Shown: piece by piece, positions 10,401-16,443 of the stretch
Layout: each line of letters starts with the position of its first letter
Numbering within the stretch: the stretch's first letter is position 1
Notes under the pieces: model-generated
What the model saw: the letters and a program-made list of their open reading frames with translations, nothing else
The model's database searches: none
What the model was told of the DNA's origin: nothing
Assembly: GCF_016860545.1 (NCBI RefSeq)
Contig: NZ_BNEB01000003.1
Location: 1,736,001 to 1,800,000 of the forward strand
Length of the DNA: 64,000 nucleotides
Source of the DNA: Streptomyces asoensis
GTDB taxonomy: Bacteria; Actinomycetota; Actinomycetes; Streptomycetales; Streptomycetaceae
Direction of reading: 5' to 3'
Made by a program: the position numbers and the translations under genes

Positions 10401-12649
10401 GCGGGAAGTGCGCCCAGCCGACGACCACCGCAGCCGCCGCACCGGTCCTCGTCCAGGCCTGCGACATCGCCGTGGCGACGCAGCGCTGGCAGACCCTGCC
10501 CACCGGCCAGATCAAGAACCTCTCGGCGAACCTCTGCCTGTCCGCCCCGGCGTCGACGGCCGGCACCGACCTGACGCTCGCGGCCTGCAACGCGACCGCC
10601 GCGACCCAGCTGTGGAAGCCGGCCTCGAAGACGACGTACGTCTACGACGCCATGGGCAACCGGCTGCTGGAGCGCACCAGCGCGGGCGCGGTCCTGAACC
10701 TGCCCGACACCAAGGTCTCCGTGACCACCACGGGCAAGCTCCGCTATACCGAGCGCACCTACGCCGGCATCGGCGGCCCGGCGGTGACCCGCTACCGCGA
10801 GAGCACCAACAACTCGTCCGGCTTCAGCGAGTACCTGTTCGCCCAGGCGACGGACCTCAACGGCACACCGGTGGCGGAGGTCCGCCTCGACTCCGGCATG
10901 ACCGTGCGCGTCACGAAGAGGGACCCGTGGGGCGAGGACCGCGCCGTGAACATCGCGCCGCGCACGCACACCGGGTTCCACACCGGTGACGAGGACAACG
11001 AGACCGGCCTGACGCACATGGGCGCCCGCGAGTACGACCCGGGGACGGGCCGCTTCATCTCGGCGGACCCCGTCCTGGACGACAGTGACCCGTTGCAGGC
11101 CAACGGCTACTCGTACGCCAACAACAACCCGGTGACCCACGCCGACCCGTCCGGTCTGACCTCCTCGGCCTCCAGCTTCGACGCGTCCATCGCCGCGCTC
11201 GACGCGAAGATCGCCGAGTACCAGAAGACGCTGAACCGCTCGATCGGCGACGTCATCCTGGCGACCGGCTGGGCCGTCTTCAAGGAGTTCATCGGCTGGA
11301 ACGACGTGGTCGGCTGCTTCACCCAGGGCGACCTGTGGGCCTGCGGCAGTCTCCTGATGGACGCCATCCCGTGGACCAGCGTCTTCTCCAAGGGCAAGAA
11401 GATGTGGCGTGCCTTCAAGGGCACGATGAGCGCGGTCAAGGCGTTCCGTGCGGCCAAGCGCGTCGCCGAGATCGGCATGAAGGCGGCCAAGGCGGCGAAG
11501 GTCGCCCTGATCAAGGCGAAGAAGGCCGCGGAGGCGGCCGCGGCGGAGGCGAAACGCAAGGCGAGAGAAGCAGCGAAACGCGCCGCGGCGGCGGTCAAGA
11601 AGAAGACCAGCACCGGTTCGAAGGGCGCCCGGGGCAATCCGGCCCAGGTCAAGTCGGGTCGGAGCGCACATTCCAAGGGCTCGTCAGGCGGAGGCAAGGC
11701 GGAGAACAAGTCCGGGGGATCCCGCAGCAAGTCGGGCAAGGAGGACTCGGGAAGCGAGTCCGGCGGGGCCGACGGCGCGGGCGAAGGCGCCACCTGCAAC
11801 AGCTTCACGCCGGATACCAAGGTCCTGATGGCGGACGGTTCCGCCAAGGCGATCAAGGATGTCAGGGCAGGCGACAGGGTTCTGGCGACCGATCCTGAGA
11901 CGGGCGAGACACAGGCAGAGACGGTCACCGCCGAGATCCTGGGCAAGGGCGTCAAACACCTGGTCAAGGTCGTCATCGATGTAGACGGCAAGAAGGGTTC
12001 GAAGACCGCAGAGGTCACCGCGACCGACAAGCACCCCTTCTGGGTCCCGGAACTCGGTGAGTGGATCAACGCGACCGACCTCAAGTCGGGGGAGTGGCTG
12101 CGCACCGGCGCCGGCACGCTGGTCCAGATCACAGCGGTGACGCGCTGGACGGCGCTCGATGCGACGGTGCACAACCTGACCGTCGGCATGCTGCACACGT
12201 ACTACGTGCTGGCGGGGGCCACACCGGTCCTGGTCCACAACGTCAGCAGTTGCCAGGTTGATTACGGATCGACGGATCTGAGCATGATGGCCATTGAAGC
12301 GCGAAAGGCGAACGGCTGGACGCGGAGTGGTCGCAATGTCTCGGTCTGGGAATACGAAGACGCCAGTGGAAGTCTGCAGACGATTGTGGCGAGAAGTGGG
12401 CCGAAGCATGCCGAGAAAATGGCGTGGGACCAGCTCAAGCAGTTGAATATCAGTGCCGAATCTGTCAAGCGCGTGTACACGGAACTCGAGCCCTGTACTT
12501 ACGCGAATTGCACAAACTTTTTGAATCAGTTCACGAACGCGGCGGTGACGCATACCTTTGAATACGGTGCGGAGTCCACGTCGAGACGTGCTGGAATGAA
12601 CGCGCTGAGACGTGGGTTGACGCAAATACGAAGAGGTGTTTTCGACTAG
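4412..12649 (+). CDS. Secreted RHS-repeat polymorphic toxin with Hint domain and C-terminal deaminase
   Basis: A 2745-residue contact or secreted toxin. The TTG start at 4412 follows GGAAAGGG by five bases. Residues 25-52 are an export signal. Residues about 340-440 resemble the SpvB/TcB N-terminal module. YD/RHS repeats run from about 1180 to 1940. A ricin B-type lectin is inserted at about 1940-2070. The RHS core ends with the hallmark REYDPGTGRFISADP near residue 2210. A Lys/Ala-rich helical linker leads to a Hint autoprocessing domain, Cys2462 to His-Asn2610. The last 135 residues carry deaminase motifs: His2666-Ala-Glu, then Pro-Cys2695 and Cys2700. This predicts a zinc-dependent nucleic acid or nucleotide deaminase, perhaps XOO_2897-like. 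A SUKH-4-type immunity gene follows. The tip uses more A/T-ending codons (AGA, AGT, ATT, TTT) than the core, suggesting tip exchange. Confidence 0.92.
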   Translation: MTVRAVLSWCGKGSLARSPRERLVRRRTRVGVIAGLVLALNVTLLPGAVAFGPDDTRTPVDLAELQKTDPVPLDEQGTDALGELSGQAKTEPASPYEPAAVAEVPEASGSKTVDTMAAGTTTEVAKSADGVMTIGVGAPAGASAAQADALEGQWSVAAASEDTAVANGAQGFMLAVDAPDTATGEAVVSIDATKLAETYSAQWLDRLSFTLMPSCYAETPDVEECSTGIPVGTDVKRTGRTVDVAVDAGDSSGSEADTGEDGAADEVVGSTDAHKAVPETFVDITLDTAQLQALSGTTSASATNADAAVARGNDSAVSSAVWHAGRPADAVRQIADASGGGLLMGSSYGAGSGGDFGASPIVSAGSWTAGGSSGAFTYAYTMAAPQVPAGPSPNVTLSYNSQTSDGRTSSTNNQVSWVGEGWDYNPGSITRTFVGCAADTANANNKGHFTGDQCWGSYNAVLSLNGTTTELVRDDITKQWKSARGDNLRVELLDSADYKRITGIDGSANGDDNGEFWRVTTDDGTQYYFGLNRLPGWTAGKPETNSVLSVPVAGNHDTDPCYKPAFKDSFCDQGWRFQLDYVVDATGSAMTLWWEKERNTYAQNMKEKPPVAYDRGGYLTHIDYGQRAGFLFSEEPLGRMRFHAAERCFDDNAFKIACSQSNFDSKRSDRTRPWFDTPADLSCEAGKKCQTYAPTFWSRKRLVSVDACAQREQGVRLTEYSSDADGNESGQRNACGLAGDSATTTLLSKVDTWSLKQSFPWNLTGEYTALWLESIGRTGYAVDGSSAHLNPVSFGHNEHALPNRVKVSADDPDEVFARLRIEEVVSEYGGRTHVDYKTPEGKCLAGATRAAVDKNDQLCYPAYWHADGELEDKRISWFHKYVVDKITEFPRLADAKEIVTQYRYETYPDAVDGALWAKNQGEFSRPKKRTWDDWRGYPVVTTTTGVTDGAEGTAASKSVTRYFRGMADDVLADSTPEKASDDVKRGSMTTEIDGTELKEDHKAYAGMVAESLTYPDSGADTKTGWTARTVNVPDNPVRLATRNRTDGPDVVSERVTLGETRTVSKASVKGPDGSYVRTVTTRTDYDATYGLPTKVREYGDVAVTGDESCTTTSYVHNTDGDTYLVGLVAQTVTTTGTTACTADLSSATATTLVSASRMYYDGASSHTAAPTKGLVTKTVAPTGAGTGWETANPESRTEYDPAGRVVKVTDPTGVVNTTKYTPDSGQVYRIDTVTGSNVVSGTETGFTGITTLEPGRGVTLTSTDANNRVESYAYDPLGRAVAAWDATQAPTDDPTVKYTYNIGGSNPVSVVTESLADNKTAAAGDATYQSSTTIYDGLGRERQTQTPAVDGGRLVTDTLHNSSGQVRYTRNAYYMEGDPDTKLVVPDSESLVPNATSYTYDGLGRVLTVTPVHSSYPQTGQTFDNGGRSVPTTDRRTRYEYGLDNTVVRQPQGTPASRVWTDALGRTTRQDTFADTALTEAGAVTTTYEYDLRGDMVTSTDDVGHTRTWTYDALGRVTDTTDPDAGAAHTDYDAYGRVDKATDARGQTVSYTYERLSRVEQVKVTPKGSTTATPVQSYTYDGATGGKGQLSSATRLNDGKAYTTSIGGYTADYQPTAMTTALPPGSTAGLTADGFATQYTYAYAYNSDGQLEKYTAPAAGGLDAEAVITRYNKAGLPTSVSGRNWYASETAYSPYGQVLRATVGEVGRRLWQENVFDESTGELRTSRLVRETPTPDTTLVPGSEVSKRSYSYDASGNVLSVADRMGATTDQQCFKYDALGQLKEAWTTPGGGACAATGKSTAEPVYSDGTVNVSADNAGYWQSYEYDVLGNRTRKTAYQATPSITGGVRDTKGDVVTDYAYGTSDTAKNDQPHTLTSYTTTSTTAAGATVKARSEQTYDSAGDLEKRSTGGDTAQALTWTWDGKVESVTGFGADGSGPFVGTGEMCLDLAGGVPNAGTAVQIYVCNGSKAQTFRLQAADADRNGTVEDATIGALMVGGKCAQPTTTAAAAPVLVQACDIAVATQRWQTLPTGQIKNLSANLCLSAPASTAGTDLTLAACNATAATQLWKPASKTTYVYDAMGNRLLERTSAGAVLNLPDTKVSVTTTGKLRYTERTYAGIGGPAVTRYRESTNNSSGFSEYLFAQATDLNGTPVAEVRLDSGMTVRVTKRDPWGEDRAVNIAPRTHTGFHTGDEDNETGLTHMGAREYDPGTGRFISADPVLDDSDPLQANGYSYANNNPVTHADPSGLTSSASSFDASIAALDAKIAEYQKTLNRSIGDVILATGWAVFKEFIGWNDVVGCFTQGDLWACGSLLMDAIPWTSVFSKGKKMWRAFKGTMSAVKAFRAAKRVAEIGMKAAKAAKVALIKAKKAAEAAAAEAKRKAREAAKRAAAAVKKKTSTGSKGARGNPAQVKSGRSAHSKGSSGGGKAENKSGGSRSKSGKEDSGSESGGADGAGEGATCNSFTPDTKVLMADGSAKAIKDVRAGDRVLATDPETGETQAETVTAEILGKGVKHLVKVVIDVDGKKGSKTAEVTATDKHPFWVPELGEWINATDLKSGEWLRTGAGTLVQITAVTRWTALDATVHNLTVGMLHTYYVLAGATPVLVHNVSSCQVDYGSTDLSMMAIEARKANGWTRSGRNVSVWEYEDASGSLQTIVARSGPKHAEKMAWDQLKQLNISAESVKRVYTELEPCTYANCTNFLNQFTNAAVTHTFEYGAESTSRRAGMNALRRGLTQIRRGVFD

Positions 12650-12678
12650 CGGCGGTAGCTCTGCGGGCGGGAAGTAGG

Positions 12679-12720
12679 CCGGGTCGTCAAGAGGGAAGAT
12701 CCCCTTGGCGGCCCGGTTTT
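12679..12720 (+). terminator. Strong intrinsic terminator between toxin and immunity genes
   Basis: The arms 12679-12695 and 12701-12716 pair over 16 positions, including two G-U pairs and one bulged A. The loop is AAGAT and the stem is followed directly by TTTT. The structure begins 30 bases after the toxin stop codon and ends 38 bases before the immunity start. It is one of the few hairpins in this window with a U-tract. Confidence 0.85.
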
Positions 12721-12758
12721 GCGGTGTCCGAGGAGGGCGGGGATGCTACAGTTCTGGT

Positions 12759-13283
12759 ATGGCTAAGGGAACTCTCGAAACGGTCGGCGACGTCGTCACG
12801 GCTGTTGATACCAGTCGAGTCAATGGAATCTCCGATGCTTTCTTGACGTCACTCAGGGGCTGCTCGCTCTCGAAAGTCGTCGACGGAATGTTCTACACGG
12901 ACCAGTCCGTCATGTTGGCCTCGGTCGAGACAGGCGGCGAAACGTACTTCAAACTGGGCTCCCAGGACGACGACATCTCCGGCACGTACCTCCTCTCGCA
13001 AGCGGGTGAGGTTTTCATTCAGGGTCCTGACGGCGGGCAGTTGCGTTTCGTCAATTCTGGGCTGGGCAGCTTTTTTCATTTCCTGGAGAAATGGAGTGGT
13101 TTCGTTTCCGGCCCTGCTCCGCTCGATGCTTCAGGTGACATCGATGAGGACGCTGTGATCGAGGAAGGTGTACGCCTGAAGGGTGCCCTTGAGCGGGTCG
13201 ATGCGGCGGCATTCTCGGATGAGTCCACCTGGTGGTCGAACGTCTATGAGGAAGTCGAGCTCGGAGTTCTCGGGCCGCTCTGA
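12759..13283 (+). CDS. SUKH-4-like immunity protein for the RHS deaminase toxin
   Basis: A 174-residue soluble cytoplasmic protein that probably binds and blocks the deaminase tip of the preceding toxin. The central stretch, GEVFIQGPDGGQLRFVNSG followed by LGSFFHFLEKW, is typical of the SUKH superfamily, most like SUKH-4. It ends in an acidic tail segment (DIDEDAVIEE). SUKH proteins are known immunity partners of nuclease and deaminase toxins, and the position immediately 3' of the toxin supports the role. The ATG at 12759 has no Shine-Dalgarno at normal distance; AGGAGGG lies 21 bases upstream. Codon use is less GC-biased than in housekeeping neighbours, matching the toxin tip. Family assignment is from sequence pattern only. 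Confidence 0.8.
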   Translation: MAKGTLETVGDVVTAVDTSRVNGISDAFLTSLRGCSLSKVVDGMFYTDQSVMLASVETGGETYFKLGSQDDDISGTYLLSQAGEVFIQGPDGGQLRFVNSGLGSFFHFLEKWSGFVSGPAPLDASGDIDEDAVIEEGVRLKGALERVDAAAFSDESTWWSNVYEEVELGVLGPL

Positions 13284-13525
13284 CGGGCGGCTTCGCCGCG
13301 TGCCGTGACGAGATGCAATGTCGTGTCGTCACGGGCGTGATGGGCGGTCAAGTGTGCGGCGATCCTGTGCTGTTGCCTGTTCCGGCCGGACTCATGGGGC
13401 CCCCGGGGCCCGTGGAGGTTGTGTGTGTTCGAGTGGCGCCGTGCGTCTATCATGCACACAACATTCACGTGTCGGAGGCCTGCGCGCAGGCGCGCCCCGG
13501 CACAGCGCACCCCGGGGGAAACTGA

Positions 13526-14755
13526 GTGCGTCCGACTTTCTCGCGTGCCTTTCGTGCTGTCCTGACGGCCGGTGCCGCGGCCGGGATCATCGCGACCGCC
13601 GTCTCCGCGCCCGCCCAGGCCGCGAGCGGCTACGACCGTTGCCCATGGGGCAGCCTCTGCGTCTTCAGTGATCCGGTGGGCAAGGGGCAGATGCTGGTCG
13701 TCAAGGGCAGCTTGCTGAACCTCGGCGCGTGGGACAACCGCATCAGCTCCTACGCCAACTACACCGACTGGGCCGTGTGCTTCACGCTCGCCGCCGGGCT
13801 CGACCCGCGCGAGGGCGGCACCCACTTCTACCCGGGGCACGGCTCCTTCGACGAGAGCGCGACGCCCGAGCTCGACAACGCGGTCAGCTCGCTCGACCTG
13901 GGGCCCGAGGCGGACCGGTTCTGCGCGGGGGAGAGCCGGTACCCGATGTACCAGTGGGACAGCGAGCCCAAGCCCCGGCCGGCCGCGCTGCCCGAGCACG
14001 GGGCCTTCGGCGATGTGAACGGCGACGGGTACGCCGACTTCCTGTCCCGGAACAAGTACGGGCAGCTGTGGACCTCCCACGCGCACAGCAGCCAGGGCAC
14101 CACCAGGCTCGTCGGCAGCGGCTGGAACGCCATGACGCAACTGGTCCGGCACGGCGACTACGACGGGGACGTCAAGGAGGACCTGTTCGCCCGTGACAAG
14201 TCCGGGGTGCTGTGGTTCTACCCCGGCCGGGGCGACGGGACGACCGGCACGCGCGTGCGGGTCGGCGGCGGCTGGAACACCATGCGCGACCTCGCGGCCG
14301 CCGGTGATCTGACGGGCGACGGCCGGGCCGATCTGCTCGCCGCCGACCGTACGGGCACCCTGTGGACGTATCCGGGCGACGGCAAGGGTTCCTTCGGCAG
14401 CCGCAAGAAGGTCGGCGGTGGCTGGAAGGCCATGAACGAACTCGTCGGCGCGGGCGACATGAACAGCGACAGGCGCGCCGACCTCGTGGCCCGCGACACC
14501 GCCGGGAAGCTCTGGTTCTACCCCGGCAACGGCACGGGCGGCTTCGGCGCCCGCACCCTCGTCGGCGCCGGCTGGAACAGGTTCACCGAGCTGGCCGGCC
14601 TCGGCGACACCACCGGCGACGGGCGACCGGACCTGATCGCGCACGACCCGCGCGAGACCTCGCTGCGCGTCTATCCCGGAACCGGCGCGGCGGGCGGAGG
14701 CCTGAAGGCCGCGAAGGTCTTCGGCAACCTGCAATCGGGCGTCCTGGTCTTCTGA
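13526..14755 (+). CDS. Secreted I36 inhibitor-like / FG-GAP repeat protein (paralogue 1)
   Basis: A 409-residue exported protein. The GTG start follows GGGGGAA. A signal peptide ends near ApaQA at about residue 33. Residues 35-125 resemble peptidase inhibitor family I36 (Streptomyces SMPI-like), with the opening CPWGSLCVFSD. Residues 150-409 carry five FG-GAP/VCBS-like repeats with acidic calcium loops such as GDVNGDGYAD and GDLTGDGRAD, predicted to fold as a beta-propeller. The next gene is a paralogue with the same architecture. The I36 part suggests protease inhibition at the cell surface, but known I36 inhibitors are short and lack the repeats, so the function stays uncertain. Confidence 0.85.
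   Translation: MRPTFSRAFRAVLTAGAAAGIIATAVSAPAQAASGYDRCPWGSLCVFSDPVGKGQMLVVKGSLLNLGAWDNRISSYANYTDWAVCFTLAAGLDPREGGTHFYPGHGSFDESATPELDNAVSSLDLGPEADRFCAGESRYPMYQWDSEPKPRPAALPEHGAFGDVNGDGYADFLSRNKYGQLWTSHAHSSQGTTRLVGSGWNAMTQLVRHGDYDGDVKEDLFARDKSGVLWFYPGRGDGTTGTRVRVGGGWNTMRDLAAAGDLTGDGRADLLAADRTGTLWTYPGDGKGSFGSRKKVGGGWKAMNELVGAGDMNSDRRADLVARDTAGKLWFYPGNGTGGFGARTLVGAGWNRFTELAGLGDTTGDGRPDLIAHDPRETSLRVYPGTGAAGGGLKAAKVFGNLQSGVLVF
14111..14238 (+). repeat. Near-identical 128-bp segment shared with 15587-15714
   Basis: This stretch encodes the FG-GAP repeat containing GSGWNAMTQLVRHGDY. It aligns without gaps and with few substitutions to 15587-15714 in the neighbouring paralogue, much closer than the rest of the two genes. 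That is consistent with tandem duplication plus gene conversion. Confidence 0.7.
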
Positions 14756-14889
14756 CCCGCTGCCCCCACGCCGGGCGTCGCGCTCCTGCGGCGGCACGTC
14801 GGGCGTCCTGCTCCTCCCCGTGGCCCTCGCTGCCGCTGCCGCTGCCGATACCGCGGTTGGCGCCGGGCCGCTTCCCACCTTCCTCCCGG

Positions 14890-14922
14890 CGGACCGGGCC
14901 CCGGACCTGCGGGCCCGGTCCG
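14890..14922 (+). terminator. Hairpin between the two I36/FG-GAP paralogues
   Basis: Perfect 12-bp arms (14890-14901, 14911-14922) around a nine-base loop. It lies 135 bases after the first paralogue's stop and just before the ribosome binding site of the second. It is a likely terminator and would uncouple the two genes. Confidence 0.6.
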
Positions 14923-14944
14923 CCGGACCGAACGGAGACCGACC

Positions 14945-16225
14945 ATGCTTCGCACCCTGCCGGGCCGCATCGCCCCTGGCGAACTCCCCACCCTCCGCCG
15001 CACCGCAGCCCGCCGCGCCCTCGGTGCCGTGGTGGCCGTCGCCGCGTCCCTGGCCACGGTGACCGGCACCGCCCCGCAGGCGGCGGCCGCGGACAACTCG
15101 GCCCGCTGCCCCTCGGGGAAGCTGTGCCTCTTCCAGTACGGCCAGTACAAGGGCGAGATGAAGATCGTCCCGTCGAGCCAGGCCACCCTGGGCGCCTTCG
15201 ACAACAAGGCCTCGTCGCTGGTCAACAACAGCGGCAAGTGGGCGGTCGCGTACACCGGCGCCAAGTACACGGGCGGTGACTCGCTGCTCATCAGCCCGCA
15301 CAACGGGGCCATCGAGCTCAGCGGCGGTGCCTTCGGCGGCACGTTCGACAACAAGATCAGCTCGATGCGGGTCGCCACCACCGAGTACGAGGCCGTCCAG
15401 GGCGTCCCCTGGATGGACTGGTACCGCCAGCCGGAGGAGAAGCGGCCCGAGGGGCTGCCCGACGCGGCGCGCTTCGGGGACCTGAACAACGACGGGCGCC
15501 CCGATCTCCTGGAGCGCGCGGCGGACGGCCGTCTGTGGTTCCTGTCGGGCATCGGCAACGCCGACGGGAGCACCAAGGGCAAGCTCGTCGGGAGCGGCTG
15601 GAACGCCATGACGCAGCTGGTCCGGCACGGCGACTACAACGGGGACGCCAAGGAGGACGTGTACGCCCGTGACAGGTCCGGCGTGCTGTGGTTCTACCCC
15701 GGGCGGGGCGACGGCGCCTTCGGGGCGCGGAAGAAGGTCGGCGGCGGCTGGAACGGCATGCGCGAGATCAGTGCGGCCGGGGACCTGAGCGGTGACGGCC
15801 GCAGGGATCTGCTGGCCCGCGACACCGCCGGGAAGCTCTGGCTGTACCCGGGCAAGGGCAACGGCGTCTTCGGCGCGCGCAAGCTCGCCGGCAGCGGCTG
15901 GAACGCCCTGAACCAGATGGTCTCGCCGGGCGACATGAACGGCGACGGCAAGTCCGACCTGCTGGCCCGCGACGGATCCCGTGCGCTGTGGCTGTACGCG
16001 GGCAACGGCAGGGGCGGCTTCACTCCGCGCAAGAAGCTGCCCTACGCCTGGCCCAGCGACGAGCCGGTGATCGCGACGGGCGATGTGAACGGCGACGGAC
16101 TCTCCGACCTCCTGCGTCCCATCGACTACCAGGCGTTCGTCTACTACGGCACCGGCAGGGGCTCCGTCGGCGGCCCGAACGCCGACATGCTCTGGGACAC
16201 CGCACCCGGCGTCCGCGTCTTCTGA
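14945..16225 (+). CDS. Secreted I36 inhibitor-like / FG-GAP repeat protein (paralogue 2)
   Basis: A 426-residue exported protein with the same design as its upstream neighbour. The ATG is preceded by GGAGACC. The arginine-rich N-terminus and hydrophobic core end at AAAADN, near residue 52. An I36-like domain follows (CPSGKLCLFQYGQYKGEM, with two conserved Cys). The C-terminal two thirds carry FG-GAP repeats such as GDLNNDGRPD, GDYNGDAKED, GDLSGDGRRD and GDMNGDGKSD. It probably works outside the cell, either as a protease inhibitor or as a calcium-stabilised surface binder. The pair looks like a recent tandem duplication. Confidence 0.85.
   Translation: MLRTLPGRIAPGELPTLRRTAARRALGAVVAVAASLATVTGTAPQAAAADNSARCPSGKLCLFQYGQYKGEMKIVPSSQATLGAFDNKASSLVNNSGKWAVAYTGAKYTGGDSLLISPHNGAIELSGGAFGGTFDNKISSMRVATTEYEAVQGVPWMDWYRQPEEKRPEGLPDAARFGDLNNDGRPDLLERAADGRLWFLSGIGNADGSTKGKLVGSGWNAMTQLVRHGDYNGDAKEDVYARDRSGVLWFYPGRGDGAFGARKKVGGGWNGMREISAAGDLSGDGRRDLLARDTAGKLWLYPGKGNGVFGARKLAGSGWNALNQMVSPGDMNGDGKSDLLARDGSRALWLYAGNGRGGFTPRKKLPYAWPSDEPVIATGDVNGDGLSDLLRPIDYQAFVYYGTGRGSVGGPNADMLWDTAPGVRVF
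15587..15714 (+). repeat. Second copy of the 128-bp near-identical segment
   Basis: Partner of 14111-14238; both encode the same FG-GAP blade in the two paralogues. The equal length without insertions suggests recent exchange between the copies. Confidence 0.7.
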
Positions 16226-16244
16226 CGCGGCGGGGCAGGGCGGG

Positions 16245-16278
16245 GCCGGCCGGGTCGTCCCCGGACCTCCCGGCCGGC
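16245..16278 (+). terminator. Terminator hairpin after paralogue 2
   Basis: Perfect 10-bp arms (16245-16254 and 16269-16278) with a 14-base loop, 19 bases downstream of the stop codon at 16225. No U-tract. Confidence 0.6.
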
Positions 16279-16336
16279 GTCAGGACCGCTCCGGGCAGGA
16301 CCGGCTTACGCTCAACCGGCATAAAAGGGAAGCAAA

Positions 16337-16381
16337 ATGAGGTCGCGTCGGAGCAACGCCCGCACCTGCGGCAACATCTAG
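16337..16381 (+). CDS. Possible 14-residue upstream peptide before the glycosyltransferase
   Basis: A short reading frame, MRSRRSNARTCGNI, begins with ATG four bases after AGGGAAG and ends at TAG 62 bases before the glycosyltransferase start. The good ribosome binding site and the A-rich start region are unusual for chance sequence here. It could be a leader peptide or random; there is no homology evidence. Confidence 0.3.
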   Translation: MRSRRSNARTCGNI

Positions 16382-16443
16382 GTGAACGACGGGCCCGCGC
16401 TCGCACGGACGCGGTCGTGTCGAGGGCCGGACGGAGTGAGGAC

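Noticed and set aside
4391..11671. A 2426-codon open frame on the minus strand opposite the RHS gene
   Set aside because: It is the antisense shadow of the strongly GC-biased RHS gene; the product is Val/Gly/Arg-rich, without motifs or a ribosome binding site.
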